64,000 nucleotides of DNA from Tetrastigma voinierianum (Eukaryota; Streptophyta; Magnoliopsida; Vitales; Vitaceae): assembly GCA_016808115.1 (NCBI GenBank), contig JAEQBH010004663.1, positions 430,919 to 494,918 of the forward strand, read 5' to 3'. Under the pieces are notes generated by a model, which worked only from the letters and a program-made list of their open reading frames with translations, was not told the origin of the DNA and ran no database searches. Shown piece after piece: positions 34,050 through 45,625 of the stretch (the stretch's first letter is position 1; each line of letters begins with the position of its first letter). The translations under genes and the position numbers were made by a program.

Positions 34050-34700
34050 ATGACTTACCCGCTTGGAGGCCCGCATCATACCATGCCACTCTGAGTATCA
34101 TTGGTATTTCGTGGCGCCGAGTTCCTCTAATAAATTATCAGACAATGGCTCCACCTCGAACGTGTGTCCTCAGCTACCGTGGCGCTGTTTCGGGCCCATC
34201 CGACTTCCTCGAGCCATCTTACTCTAAAACCATCGTGAGCACGACAAGATTCTATGTTGCCTCGCACCTCGACAGACCGATCGCATCTAATCGCCGTATT
34301 CTCCTCGCTTCAGTCTCGAGGATACCCACATCCTTCAACCCATTGTCAAGGTAAGCCATGGATTCATCGATCCGTGCCATACCATCTTCCCTTCATCGTA
34401 AAGTGAAGTTCATATACGAAAGCGCAGTTATTTCTATTAGCCCAATGGGACATATACTCATCTTCCGAGCTACTCCTGTAGATTAGTCAGCAGTGATGAT
34501 GATTTGTTCACAGTTTCACATTTGAAGATGTTCATACTGTGGGTCATCGAGAGTCCTATGGATGATCAGTACCTACCATTCGATCGCTTCAAAGGGTACT
34601 TTGTCTTTGATACACAGGGCATGTTTTATCTCCCCGGCTTGGGGATCGGGCCGACGCCGCCAGGCATCGCTGAGTTCAGCTACCGCGAGCCATGATGTGC
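34050..34700 (+). pseudogene. pol: Tat protease with G-patch-like block, decayed
   Basis: Retropepsin C-terminal blocks are visible: SFIDPCHT..PSSLHRKVKFIYESAVISI (34360-34435, quoted in part) matches the Tat protease end. The preceding TRFYVASHLDRPI region (34235-34280) is eroded. After it, SPMDDQYLPFDRF (34549-34590) and YLPGLGIGPTPPGIAEF (34629-34680) form the glycine-rich, G-patch-like block known downstream of protease in Tat elements. The catalytic DTG/DSG is not readable. Confidence 0.6.
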
Positions 34701-35699
34701 CATTTGGTTCAAGTTATACACCTACAGGCCGACCACTGTGATATGGCATCTATACGCAGGAGAGGCTTAGGGCTCGTTTACTCCATATCCCTTTGATTAC
34801 CCAGTCACCATACATCATGATTATGACTGATTATTTTGCAAGAGCTTGCGCTCGAGATCGATATTAGTCCCAGGATCCGAGGGATTTACACGACGAGGAG
34901 CTTTTTCAAGGCTTGCATTGGTCGATATTCCATGTTCCTACTTCAGAAAGCATAGTCGCCCACCATCTCCAGATTGCATAGTATGATGACACTTTACTTC
35001 TCGAGAGATACAAAGTGTTCATGAGCCAACATCGCCTTATTTACGGGGCGTTGTCTGACAGCTGGGCTCGATGATTACCAAAGACAGAGATAGCGGTGAT
35101 GAGCCCGAGTCGATGACCTGCTACTATCACCGCATTCACTGCTGTGATGGATGAGAAGCCCGCCGCCGAGGTCTCCGATGTTGTTCGTATCGATTCCACC
35201 TCGGCATGCTCAAAGGATGTTGCTCTGGCCGATGCTTTCATGCTCGAGGGCGCGGTTAGCCCAACTGGTAGTGTCCACCTTCAGACCCACCCTCTTTGAT
35301 GTGTCGTGATTCAGCTCCGTGGCCGGGTGATGTACTCACTTCTTCATATATGGATACGAGTCTCTTTTAGTATTTTTCATTTCATGTTGACGATGTTCCT
35401 TCACATGCACGTCAGCTTCACCCACATCACATGTGTATGACATAGATGGTGAGTTCATGCAAAGATGATTTAGATGAGGACACTCCTCCATTCCCGATGA
35501 CAACCTCCCACAGTCGAGAGTTTCACTTACCAATGAGATACCGACGGATTCGGCACTACGCATCAGCCCGTAGAGCCGGGTCAGTTGGATTTATCCAGAT
35601 GAGCGAGAGATTTATAGCGCTTGCCTGGATCATTTGGATGTTTTCGCATGGTCATAAGGAGGATGTAAGGCTCGAATTCCCTCCATAGTCTCGCATCGC
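34701..35699 (+). mobile_element. Tat protease-RT linker
   Basis: Contains SDVVRIDSTSACSKDVALADAFML-type codons near 35175-35245 (read in part) and DDLDEDTPPFP near 35467-35500, the acidic linker that precedes RT in this lineage. No independent gene. Confidence 0.45.
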
Positions 35700-36411
35700 T
35701 TATTACGCTCATGTTAGACCGTTTCACCAAGGTAAATCGAGACATCGCACCCTAAACGAGTCCTGGCGCGAAAGAGAGATCCAAAAGCAAACAAGGTGGG
35801 TTTCTTATCGTTGGTCGAAAGTACCTGAGTGAAAGAAGCCATGTCGTCCTGCTCCTAAAAAAAGGATGGCAAGGTGAGAGTTTGTGTTGATTTTCGAGAT
35901 CTCAACAAGGCACCCTAAAGATGATTTTTCTCTCCCACATATGGACTCGCTGGTCAGAGCAAGACTACAAGCCACCCTATGTTGTCATTTACGGATGGGT
36001 TCTTCCGTATAATCAAATTTTGATGGCCTGAGGATATGGAGAAGACGCTTCATCACTGAGCTGGGCAATTTATTGTTACTGGGTCATGCCATTTAATAAG
36101 AATGTGCTACTTATAAAGAGAGTCATACTACTTTGTTTCCGCATATGATGCATGTAGATGCCGAGGTATATGTGATGATATGATTGTGAAGTCTTCGAAT
36201 AGGCGTATCACTTAGCAACATTACAAGAGGTTCTGACAGATCGGGGCAGCTTTAGATTGAGGCCGAACCCCAAGAAGTGCATATCAAAGACGGAAATTAC
36301 TAGACATGGTTAAAGAGCGAGGTATGAGGTCGCATCATGACAAGATCGTGAGCCACGCGACATGCCCTCGCACCGAGGACCTGAGAAAGAGGTTAGAGGC
36401 TTCTTGCAGAT
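35700..36411 (+). pseudogene. pol: Tat reverse transcriptase, first part
   Basis: RT blocks in broken frames: VVPAPKKRMAR-like (35850-35875), VCVDFRDLNKAP (35882-35918), DDFSLPHMDSL (35922-35954), SFTDGFFRI (35984-36010), the catalytic box with DDMIVKS at 36174-36194 (one base lost before it), LRPNPKKC (36256-36280) and EVRGFL (36385-36405). The reading is cut at codon level by the Tekay element at 36413 and resumes at 44358. Confidence 0.85.
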
Positions 36412-36412
36412 T
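36408..36412 (+). repeat. Target-site duplication AGATT, left
   Basis: AGATT here and at 44358-44362 flanks the Tekay element. Removing the insert and one copy restores the Tat RT reading across the junction. Confidence 0.8.
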
Positions 36413-36556
36413 GATTGCATCCACCCGATACCTCCTCGTATTTCCCTGCAGTCCCTACTTAGTGAAGTCCTAATCGTATAACTCTAGGAAGATTTGCAGG
36501 GGACCCCAATTCTTAAGGAGGGGAGTAACACTATGTATTAATTTAATAATCTAATT

Positions 36557-36559
<3 letters not shown>

Positions 36560-36640
<81 letters not shown>
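36560..36640. repeat. (TA)n microsatellite in Tekay 3' LTR
   Basis: About 40 TA units at the conserved place near the LTR end. Confidence 0.95.
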
Positions 36641-36646
<6 letters not shown>

Positions 36647-37229
36647 GTAACAATTATAAATAGGTCTCATAAAGTCCAATACGACATCGTAACGCTCTAA
36701 GAGTATTGTGGATTTAGGTACAAGTAGAAATAATGTCAAATACAAGAAACACAAATAGATAAATGCAATAGAGTACGATACCGCGGGCTGGGAGAGCGAC
36801 ACAACTGGGCGCTGAATCGGGTCTTTTAATTCCGACCTAGGGAACAGATTTAAAATAATAATGTGAGATAATAAATCTCAAAGATACATAGTTTTATAAT
36901 AAAATAACATTTTTATATTTTCAATAGTTCTTCTCAAAACCTTCCGTTCACTCTTGTAAAGTTCCCGCTTAGGAAACATTTCACAAAACCCAACTTTTAC
37001 TCCCAAGTCCAACATATGCAAATCACACCACAATAGTCGACACAATGTTAAGAGAACCAAAATCATCGTATTACAACATAAAGCCAAGCACAAAACATGT
37101 ATAGCCATCAAGCAATAAAATAACTTCAAATGCACCAAAATCATGAGTATTAAAATAGTTATACTATATTTAGAAAATAATAACGCCCATACCATACATA
37201 CCCATCATAAACCGTCTAGCAGTTTCAAC

Positions 37230-37660
37230 TCATCATGACCGGTGACAACCAATGAACCCGCGGTTACAATCTGCCATCACGCGGCAACTAAAAACCCCAA
37301 GTAGACCCGCCATCATGGTAACCAACAAACCTACAGATCCACGCATCACGTGGCAACTAACAAACCCCGTACCCAACCATCACGCGGCACTTCAACAAAC
37401 CTCCGCAAGCCCGCCATCACGTGGCACCTAATAAACCTCCGAGTAAACCCGGCCATCACGTGACACATAATAAAACCTCCGTAAACTCGCCATCACGTGC
37501 ACCAACAAAACCTCCGGGTAAACCCGCCAATACGTGGCACTAACAAACCGAGTGATCCCGCCCATCACATGTCCTCTAATAAACTCCAAACCCTACCATC
37601 ACGTGACAACTAATAAACCTCTGTAAATCTTACCATCACGCAGAATCCAATATAACCTGC
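37230..37660 (-). repeat. 38-bp tandem array with G-boxes, 3' LTR
   Basis: About eleven units of 35-40 bp shaped CCATCACGTGGCAACTAA..CAAACCTCCG. Five retain the palindrome CACGTG; others have CACGCG, CACATG or TACGTG. Matches the array at 42340-42770. Confidence 0.85.
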
Positions 37661-38894
37661 CTTTCTCATATGTACCTTTCCAACAATATCAGATAGAGTC
37701 GCTCCACAAAATCTCAAGATCCATTTTTTTTTAAACAATAGTTTTTCAAGATAGTTTGCAACTTTAACCATGTACCCAAAATATCCAAACACCACCGACT
37801 CATCCACGCAACACAAAGAAACTTGCAAATAGTTAAAATGTTGGACAAAATTCACATGAAATGATAACTTGTTTTATATGAAACCGAAATCATGTTTGAA
37901 TGCAAATCAACCATCTCGATCAAAAAGATATATGTAAAGTAGTTAATCACAATAGACATATCAACATAATACCTCAAATCATTTAAAAGCATATAAACCA
38001 CTACGACTGGGCGCACGCTCAATCCCGGTTCCCGCAGATCGCCCACCTATCGGCGTGAGTGCCCCTGTAATATAAATAAAACATCATTTAGCTCCACACC
38101 GAATCCAACGATATCAGATATCCCTAAGGCCTAGAATAACTTTTGTAATTTATGAGACCATCCAAATCAACTCCAACAGCCCACTACACGCTGCGCCCTA
38201 TGTGCCCGACACCTAAAATTGGGGCTTTTCACTTGGAGCTAATTTCTGAAATTGAACCGTCCAATAATTCCTAAAACATCCAATTTCACTAATCCAACTT
38301 ATGACTCCACGATATCGCCGCTGGTCGCGGCCCGATCCCGCCGCTGGTCCAAATGACCACGGGCCGTGGAAATTCACTCGCCGCTCTTTCTCGATGTCCT
38401 CCTCCCGATCCGTCCGGCGCGTGTACAAAGGATAGTGGCCGGCGGTGCCTCTCATGGTCCACCTCCCACCCGCCGCAACTGGCCAAAATGACCCAATCTG
38501 GTCCACAAGTTTTGGAGAGCTTTTAGGTTTTGGAGTTCAAAATGGTGTTTTGGGGCTAGGTTTCATTTGGCATCCAAAGTTATGTTTATATAGGCCTAGG
38601 TCGGGTAAAAATTTGAAATACGCTTGACATTGTTAAAACACCGCCGCTTCAACTTACCGGTCATAACTTTTATCCGTGAAGTCTGATTCGGGACGCCCAC
38701 TACGCCCATGAACTCGTGACGACGAGGCCTACAAATGGTGTGTCTGGTAAACCCAAATTATTCATCCCCTTGAAAAGTCAACTTTGGCCTAACCTACTAA
38801 GTGTTGGTCAAACCTACCAACCTGGTCAAACTTAATAAACTTGGTCAAACGTGTTGGTAAACTTGTATTTATTTGGTACGGTTATTACACCCAC

Positions 38895-39470
38895 TTCTTA
38901 AAGAAAAATTTCAGCCCACGAAATTCGTGACCAGAAAGCATGGAAGATATGAGGATACTGACTCCGCATTTGGTCTTCCCGCTCCCAAGTCGCTTCCTCG
39001 ACTAGGTGGTTCCTCCAAAGGACCATCACTAAGGATATTGTCTTGTTGCTAAGCTCCTTCTCTTCTCTACCAAGAATCTGCACTGGCTACTCCTCATAGG
39101 ATAAGTCATCCCTCACCACCTCGTGTCTCCAACACATGGTGGGATTTCGGGAATATACTTGCGTAGTAATGAGATGTGGAACACATTATGGACTCGAGAA
39201 AGCTCCTCCGGCAAGTCTAATCTATAAAGAATCGACTCATCCTCTCTCAACAATCTCAAAAGGTCCGATGTACGAGGATTTAGCTTTCCCTCGTTTCCCA
39301 AAAGCTACTCAATTTCCTTCCAAGGAGAGAGTTTTAAGAATACTCGATCCTAGACCTCAAACTCAAGATCCTTAGAATATCCACATAACCCCAAATATTC
39401 ATCAAAAACGTGCATATGCTCCAACCACCAACAAGCCAAGGTTGGCATAAAATCTTTCCATACTCAAAAC
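38895..39470 (-). pseudogene. pol: Tekay integrase C-terminus and chromodomain
   Basis: Reading the minus strand: LEFEV and VFLKLSPWK (39380-39320), KLNPR (39290-39276), YRLDLPEELSRVHNVFHISLL (39240-39175, read in part), then the chromodomain-bearing tail QILGREEKEL (39083-39054), LVMVLWRNHLVEEATW (39030-38983) and YPHIF (38955-38941). The chromodomain of this lineage guides integration to heterochromatin. These two pieces are in different frames but well preserved (62 and 61 codons). Confidence 0.9.
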
Positions 39471-39488
39471 CCTACAGTCTAACTTTCA

Positions 39489-40775
39489 TGTCACGCTAAT
39501 GGGTCTCTACCTACATCTAAGGTGAAGGAAATAATGGGGATGAGTTCGACAAACAAGAGTGAATCCCTAACAAGCCATGCTCATAAAAACATTTCAATTA
39601 TACATAATTCAAGATATCTCAAAACATGAGCATTTTACAGATAATAGGTTGATGATTGAAACACATGAATGCAATACTACCACCATCTCAACCCCTCATC
39701 AGTGACTCTTTTAAGTTTTCACCCAGGGACTAGCCAATCATCCCAGAGCAACGATAAATCGTTATTCCTGACTTACCACTAAGGGATATGCCCACATCCT
39801 AAGATATCTATGACCTTTCCGACTACAACCCAGAACTAGTCATCGTCCCGTCCACTACATAAGTCCCGACCCTCACACGCCAAAGCACGGAATGGTACAT
39901 CTCACAACATCAAACCACAAGATAAGCAAGGGAGAAGGCTATAAGATTCCCTACTTTCCTTAGGATTCAAATGTCCGCAGTCTCCTAAGGAAGTCAAACC
40001 CGAGGCTACTCCAAGGGTCTACAACAACAAGTCATGATTCCTAGCCTCACAACTGTGTCACATAAAAATTACTCTCAAGTGGTCTATTACTATCACCACT
40101 GACTCACATATATCCTTATACCTTCCAACATAAACCTCGATCCCCCAAGTTCACTCTCTCTTACACTTACTAGATCAACATTCAACACTCATTAATGTGT
40201 GGTTACACAAACAACGCACTCAACATAAATCACCTCTTGTATTCCTATCTCCATATTACTCATTTGAAGATAAAGTGCTAAGGGTTCTTTTCCAACTGGA
40301 ATCACCCAATTTGGAGCAAAAATGATCAAGTTATGGCCAAAATACTAACACTGGCCATACGTAAAAATCCGTACCCCACAAAATGCCATAATTTATGATT
40401 TTCCCCACTTTTTCCATAAGTTTCCAACCAAATCAATCCCAATACTCAAACACACATCAAAGCCACCCTATTCAACCCGAAACATCTTCCAAAACACATC
40501 TTAAACAAGAATCTAGGGTTTTGCCAACTCATCACTCAACCAATCTAAGGTTAGGATGAAATCCTAACTTCAAAAAAAAAAGAGAGAAATCCATGAATCA
40601 TATCCCTCTATATAAAATCCCCTCAAATCCTTACACAAATAAATCAAGGATTGGGTTCACTCCCCATATCCTTCAAATCTAGGTTGGGGAGAAATTTCAA
40701 CCAACCCTAGAAAGAACCATTTACAAGAATCAAAACCAACAACCTTTTACCTGCTCAATCTCCTTTCCTGGGGCC
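39489..40775 (-). mobile_element. LTR fragment of the 44.6-53.0 kb family, inserted in Tekay
   Basis: The minus strand matches 45050-46100 and 48550-49600 in order: GGTT..TTTTG start, CCATAACTTGATC, GGGTGATTCCAGTTGGAA and GAACCCTTAGCAC, then AAATGAGT. Its end reads TTAGCGTGACA, like the GTGACA ends at 52009 and 53031. It lacks the promoter-end part and the ATAAGT-rich middle. It interrupts the Tekay pol between RT and integrase. Confidence 0.65.
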
Positions 40776-40859
40776 AAACAATGAAGCTGGTCCTCGTTAT
40801 TCGAGAACCTTCTATGAACCTACCAGAATACTCGCTAATCCTAGGAACTCCGCACCTCA

Positions 40860-41360
40860 AGCCACCATAGTTGGTTGCTCCTAATTTACACGTCTACTTT
40901 CGAGGATCCACCTAAAATGCCATCATTGGTAAACTACATGTCCAAGAAACCCCACGCCCAACCAAAATTTCATTCGCTACGAACTTGGCATACAACCGGT
41001 ATTGCCTAAAGTCTCGCAACACCAAACCCAAATGTCTCATGTTCCAACTCGCTTCTCGAGTCTACCAAGATATCGCCGGCGAAGACAATGACAACTGGAC
41101 GGCATGGACTAAGACCCGCTCATTAAATCCATGAAAGCTGGCACAGAGTCCGAAAGACATCACTAGAAACTCATAACACCCATATCTCGCCTTGAATGCC
41201 GTCTTTAGGAATGTCCGATTCCCTAATCCCTAACTAACGGAACCCCTCGACCTCAAGTCACTCAAGAACACTCTCGCACCTCTAGTGGCCGATCAAACAG
41301 TCATCAACTGAGGGGCAAAGGATATCGGGTTACGTAATGGTTACCTTATTCAACCGTTCA
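40860..41360 (-). pseudogene. pol: Tekay reverse transcriptase, partial
   Basis: On the minus strand: IPKTAFKARYGCYEFLVMSFGLC (41212-41145, read in part), a GFNERVLV segment replacing the FMDLMNRVF block, an FIDDI/VYS region eroded to AISW.TRE, then RHLGLVLRD (41042-41015) and LYAKF (40998-40984). Upstream codons to 41350 carry LNKVTI and L.SGY relics. The domain begins only about 130 bp after the PBS, so gag and protease are deleted. Confidence 0.75.
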
Positions 41361-41490
41361 GAGTCTATACACAACCCTAAGTGCCATCGTGAAGGTGCTA
41401 ACTAATCAATTTCAAGGATAAGGTTGGGAAGCACATACAAAACACCGGGATGAGTCGCACAAAGAATGTACAACCCCAAGGAATTTAGAA

Positions 41491-41510
41491 ACCTAGAGCT
41501 CGATACTAAG
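41491..41510 (-). other. Tekay primer-binding site
   Basis: The minus strand reads CTTAGTATCGAGCTCTAGGT, close to TGGTATCAGAGC followed by CTAGGTTT, the initiator tRNA-Met site used by this lineage. It lies just inside the 5' LTR. Confidence 0.65.
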
Positions 41511-41652
41511 CCGATGTGATCTCGAATTCGATACCTCCCCGTATTTCCCGTGGTCCCGCCTGAAGTCCCCACTATATAATCCCTGGGAAGATATTTGCAA
41601 ATCTCACCTTAAGGAGGAGTAACACCCAATGTATTAATTTAATACTCCAATT

Positions 41653-41656
<4 letters not shown>

Positions 41657-41732
<76 letters not shown>
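41657..41732. repeat. (TA)n microsatellite in Tekay 5' LTR
   Basis: About 38 TA units at the place equivalent to 36560-36640. Confidence 0.95.
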
Positions 41733-41737
<5 letters not shown>

Positions 41738-42339
41738 CCTCGCAAATAATTATAAATGAGGTCTCATAAAAGTCCAATACGAATATCGTAGCGTTTCTAA
41801 GAGTATTTGTGATTTAGGGTACAAGTAGAAATGAATAAGTCCAATACAACAAACACAAATAGATAATGCAATAGAGTACGATGCTACAATTTACAAGGGA
41901 GAGCGACGCCAATCAAGGCGAATGGGCCCTACGAACTGTCCGGACCTAGGGAACATATTTTAAAACAATAATGTGAGATAATAAATCTCGTTGAGGGCAT
42001 AGTTTATAAGGAAAATAACATTTTATATTTTCAATGGTTTTTCCTCAAAACCTTCCGTTCACTCTTGTAAAGTTCCCGTTTAGAAACATTTCACAAACCC
42101 AACTTTTACCCTGTCCAACATATGCAAATCATGCTCCACAACAGCCGACACAATGTTAAGAGAACCGTAACTGCGACCGCATACAACATAAAGCCAAGCA
42201 CAAAACATGTAACCATCAAGTAATAAAATAACTTTTAAAATGCACCAAAATCATGAGTATTAAAATAGTTATACTATATTTAGAAAATAACAACGTCCAT
42301 ACCATACCCATCATAAACCGTTTAGTCTAACTCACGACA

Positions 42340-42770
42340 CCGTGACAACTAATGAACCCTGGGTGGTTACACCCTACCATCACGCGGGCAACCAAAACCT
42401 CCAAGTAGACCCCCATCACGTGGCAACTAACAAACCTCCAAGTAGACCCGGCCATCACGTGGCAACTAACAAACCTCCAGGTAGACCCGACCATCACGTG
42501 GCACTAACAAACCTCCGGGCAAGCCCGACCATCACGTGGCACCTAATAAACCTCCGAGTAAACCTGGCCATCACGTGGCACCTAATAAACCTCCGCAAAC
42601 TCGCCATCACGTGGCACCAACAAACCTCCGGCAACCCGCCACGCGCACTAACAACCTCCGGTTAACCCGGGTCCATCACGTGTCCTCTGACAAACCTCCG
42701 TAAACCCGCCATCACGCGGCAACTAATAAACTCCGCAACCCTACCATCACGTGGTAACCAATATAACCGC
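42340..42770 (-). repeat. 38-bp tandem array with eight G-boxes, 5' LTR
   Basis: About eleven units of CCATCACGTGGCACCTAA..AAACCTCCG form. CACGTG is intact in eight: four lie at about 42417-42540 and four more between 42570 and 42755. This LTR is the one positioned to drive the element. Confidence 0.85.
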
Positions 42771-44357
42771 TCCTCTTTCACATGTACCTTTCCAACAATA
42801 TCAGACAGTCACCCACAAAATCTCAAGATCCACTTTTTTTTTTAACAATAGTTTTTCAAGATAGTTTACAACCTCAATCCATGTACCCAAAATATCCAAA
42901 CACCACCGACTCATCCACGAACACAGTAAAACTTGCAAATAGTTAAAATGTTGACAAATTCAGTATGAAATGATAACTTGTTTTATATGAAAACCGAAAT
43001 CATGTTTGAATGCAACCAACCATCCGATCAAAAACAAAGATATATGTAAAGTAGTTAATCACAATAGATATATCAACATAATACCCCAAATCATTTAAAA
43101 GCATATAAACCACTACGTAATTACGCACGCCAATCCGCTCCCCCTATGATCGCCCCACCCACCTGCCACAAAGGTCGTAATATAAAATAAAACACCTTCA
43201 TTTAAAGTTCCAATAATCAACCAACGATATCGATATCCCTAAGGCCTTAGAATAAATTTTAACCATGGAGACCATCCAAATTGAATCCGACAGTCTAATT
43301 ATTAATAAAGGTGTCCTATGTGCCCGATACCTAAAATTGGGGCTTTTCACCGGAGCTAATTTCGAAATTGAACTGGTCCAATAATTCCTAAAACATCCAA
43401 TTTCACTAATCCAACTTCAATTTTGTCCAATTTGACCACCGTACTCTTATTTCGTCCCAACTTCTCAGAATTACCCGAAACAACCTAAAATGGAAAACTA
43501 ACCAAGCGATCGTCCAAAATTTACAAATCACATATCAATGGAAAGCCCAAGAGACCAGGAACACATCGCAGTCTCACCTTGGGTCCAAAGATTGTCATGG
43601 GTGGCCTAAAACTCGATCCAACGTCTACCGAATTTGTTTTTGTCGCATCTTCAAACGGTGATGAATTCGGGAGAAAGGACCACGAAATGAGTCTCAGAGG
43701 GTCCAAAACAGGAAAGGAGCTTCATGGTGAGCCTGAACTGGCCGAAATGGCCAAAATCAAGAAATTCACGCGGACCCACCCGCTGCCGCCTCCGCCGCTC
43801 TCACCGCCCCGATCCCGGCCCGGCTGACTGGCCGGGCCGGAAATTTCACGGCAGGCTTCTTCGATGTCCTCCCTCCATGTCCGCTGTACAGTGATATGGC
43901 GGTGGTGCCTGCTTCGGTCCACCTCCCACCCGCCGCAATGGTCAAAATGACCCAACCTGTCCACACAAGTTTGAGAGCTTTTCAGTGGTTTTGGAGCTTA
44001 AATTGGTGTTTGGGGGCTGGGTGGTTTACTTGGCATCCAATGTTATGTTTATATAGGCCCAGTGATCGCTTCTGAGAAAAATTTGAAGACGCTTGACATT
44101 GTTAAAACACCGCCGCTTGAACTTACCTGTCATAACTTTTATCCCGTAGTCTGATTCCTGATCGCCCACCGCCTATGAACTCGTATCGACGAGGCCTACA
44201 AAATGGTGTCTTGGTAAACCCAAAATTATTCATCCTTGAAAAAGTCAACTTTGATCAACCTATTAAGTGTTGGTCAAACCTAGTCAAATTTGGTCAAACT
44301 TAGTCAAACTTGGTCAAACGTGTTGCAAACTTGTATTATTTGGTACGGGTTATTACA

Positions 44358-44632
44358 AGATTGCAGTATATCAGTAGATTTATTGCCAGATTGACAGATA
44401 TCCGTGGAGCCTCCATTAATTCTCATAAGAGCAGATCGCTTGGGATGATCAGCACGAGAGCATTCGAGAGGATCAAGGAGTATATACATCTCCCTCCAGC
44501 TTGGTACCTCCTACACTAGGCCAGCCCTTTGCTCTTATATTTATCGGGCCCCGCATATGCATCGGATGTATGTTAGCCTACCGATGATTCGTGCAAAGAG
44601 CAAGCTATTTACTATATGAGTAAGAGGATGCT
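44358..44632 (+). pseudogene. pol: Tat RT end and RNase H start
   Basis: RLQYISRFIARLTDI (44362-44405) continues the Tat RT from 36405. RAFERIKEYIHLPPA (44457-44503) follows, and YYMSKRML (44609-44632) is the RNase H N-terminal block. Interrupted at 44632 by the LTR block and resumed at 53032. Confidence 0.85.
44628..44632 (+). repeat. Target-site duplication ATGCT, left
   Basis: ATGCT here and at 53032-53036 flanks the 8.4-kb LTR block, and both copies encode the same Met-Leu of Tat RNase H. Confidence 0.8.
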
Positions 44633-44818
44633 CAGAATAATCTCGAAAATGCACCCTAAGAGTCGTCGACATGTTTAGGTATTTCAGAAGCGTAATTTGA
44701 ATGTTTCGTGAGTTAAATGCGAAACATGAACGAGAGACCCAAATTTTACAAGTTATAAGGACAAAAGTGTAATTTGTAAAAGGCTTAAAAGTCATAATTT
44801 GATAAGACTATAGCCAAG

Positions 44819-44826
44819 TATAAATA
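44819..44826 (+). promoter_or_regulatory. TATA box of outer LTR
   Basis: TATAAATA about 190 bp into the LTR, followed by the transcribed-like GTCTTGGCCAAAC and purine-rich segments. The inner LTR has a weaker match at the same place. Confidence 0.4.
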
Positions 44827-45523
44827 ATAGGAATTGTGGTGTAATTCCTAGAGAGATGGGGGACCAAAATGCAAAAATGAAAAGTTAAAAACAAAAAAAT
44901 GGGTTTTCTTGTCTTGGCCAAACATGGCCTTAACAAACATGGGATTTAAGACCAAAATCGGGTCCTATCTGGGGAGTGTAACAAACCGAGAAGGGGGAAG
45001 AGAAGAGGAAGAGGGAAGATAAGAAGAAGCAAGAGGAAGAAGAGGAGGAGGGAGATCAAGCAAAAAGGTATGGAAACTAACTCGATTATGGATTCTATGA
45101 GATTTGTGATCTTCGTTTTGTATGGTTAGTCTCTCGCTCTCAAACTTGTGGTTTGTTAGATTTCATCCCAACCAAAGATGTGTTGAAATTAGGGTTGGTA
45201 AAACTCAAAAGGCACAAGATGACTATGTAATCCTCCTTTAGGTCGATTCATGGTTAATGGGAGAGGAATCTGGTTAGTGGCTCTAGAACAAACCCTAACT
45301 AATCATCATATTATTTGGGTTTCCAGCATGGGTCATAACCTTATATTAGAATGATTTTGAGGAATCTATGAAAGAATTTTTGAAGAAAGACATGTAATTG
45401 AAAGATGAATTGAATAGAAGAGATTACAAGGTGAATTTGAAATGGTTTCGATGTGTATGAAGCATGTAGTCATCATATGGTAATATGGAAAATGGAAGAA
45501 AAACAAACAACTGCACTTTTCTG

Positions 45524-45625
45524 ACATGTACCAGACACTTTGAACATGTACCTAGCATACGTTAGGTTCCGGGTCATTGGCCAACATGCACCCAAGACAT
45601 GTTAGACATGTAATCGTACACCCCT
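45524..45625 (+). repeat. GTACC-type block, outer LTR
   Basis: Words ACATGTACCAGACAC, ACATGTACC, ACATGCACCC, GACATGTTAGACATGT and CGTACACC cluster here, comparable to the Athila LTR array. Confidence 0.55.

Larger units (their letters stand above)
36413..38889 (-). repeat. Tekay 3' LTR
   Basis: On the minus strand it starts TGTAATAACCGTACC at 38889 after AAGAAGTGGG and ends near 36413. It aligns along its length with 41515-44357 but lacks about 370 bp equivalent to roughly 43410-43780. A TATA box complement lies at 38585-38592. Minus-strand frames at 38213-38506 are in the transcribed LTR and are not supported as genes. Confidence 0.85.
36413..44357 (-). mobile_element. Tekay/Del chromovirus, nested in Tat RT, internally deleted
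   Basis: Two long LTRs (36413-38889 and 41515-44357) in minus orientation flank a 2.6-kb internal region. Reading the minus strand, the order is LTR, PBS, RT, foreign LTR fragment, integrase end with chromodomain, purine-rich tract, LTR. Gag, protease, RNase H and most of integrase are missing, so it could not move by itself. Target duplication AGATT. Confidence 0.85.
41515..44357 (-). repeat. Tekay 5' LTR
   Basis: 2.84 kb. The minus strand starts TGTAATAACCCGTACC at 44357; the plus-strand left end begins TGTGATC. TATA complement at 44048-44055. Purine-free frames at 43579-43966 are in the LTR and not supported as genes. Confidence 0.85.

Noticed and set aside
37230..37660. Regularly spaced 38-bp repeats resembling a CRISPR array
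   Set aside because: The units are contiguous tandem repeats with no unique spacers, occur at the same place in both LTRs of a plant retroelement, and have no cas genes nearby.
38213..38506. 97-codon minus-strand ORF in a GC-rich part of the Tekay LTR
   Set aside because: It is not conserved in frame in the other LTR (43722-43966 differs by frameshifts), and LTRs of this family do not encode proteins.
42342..42665. 107-codon ORF with repeating Ala-Thr-Asn-Lys-Pro-Pro units
   Set aside because: It is the translation of the 38-bp tandem array, with no counterpart frame in the 3' LTR array.
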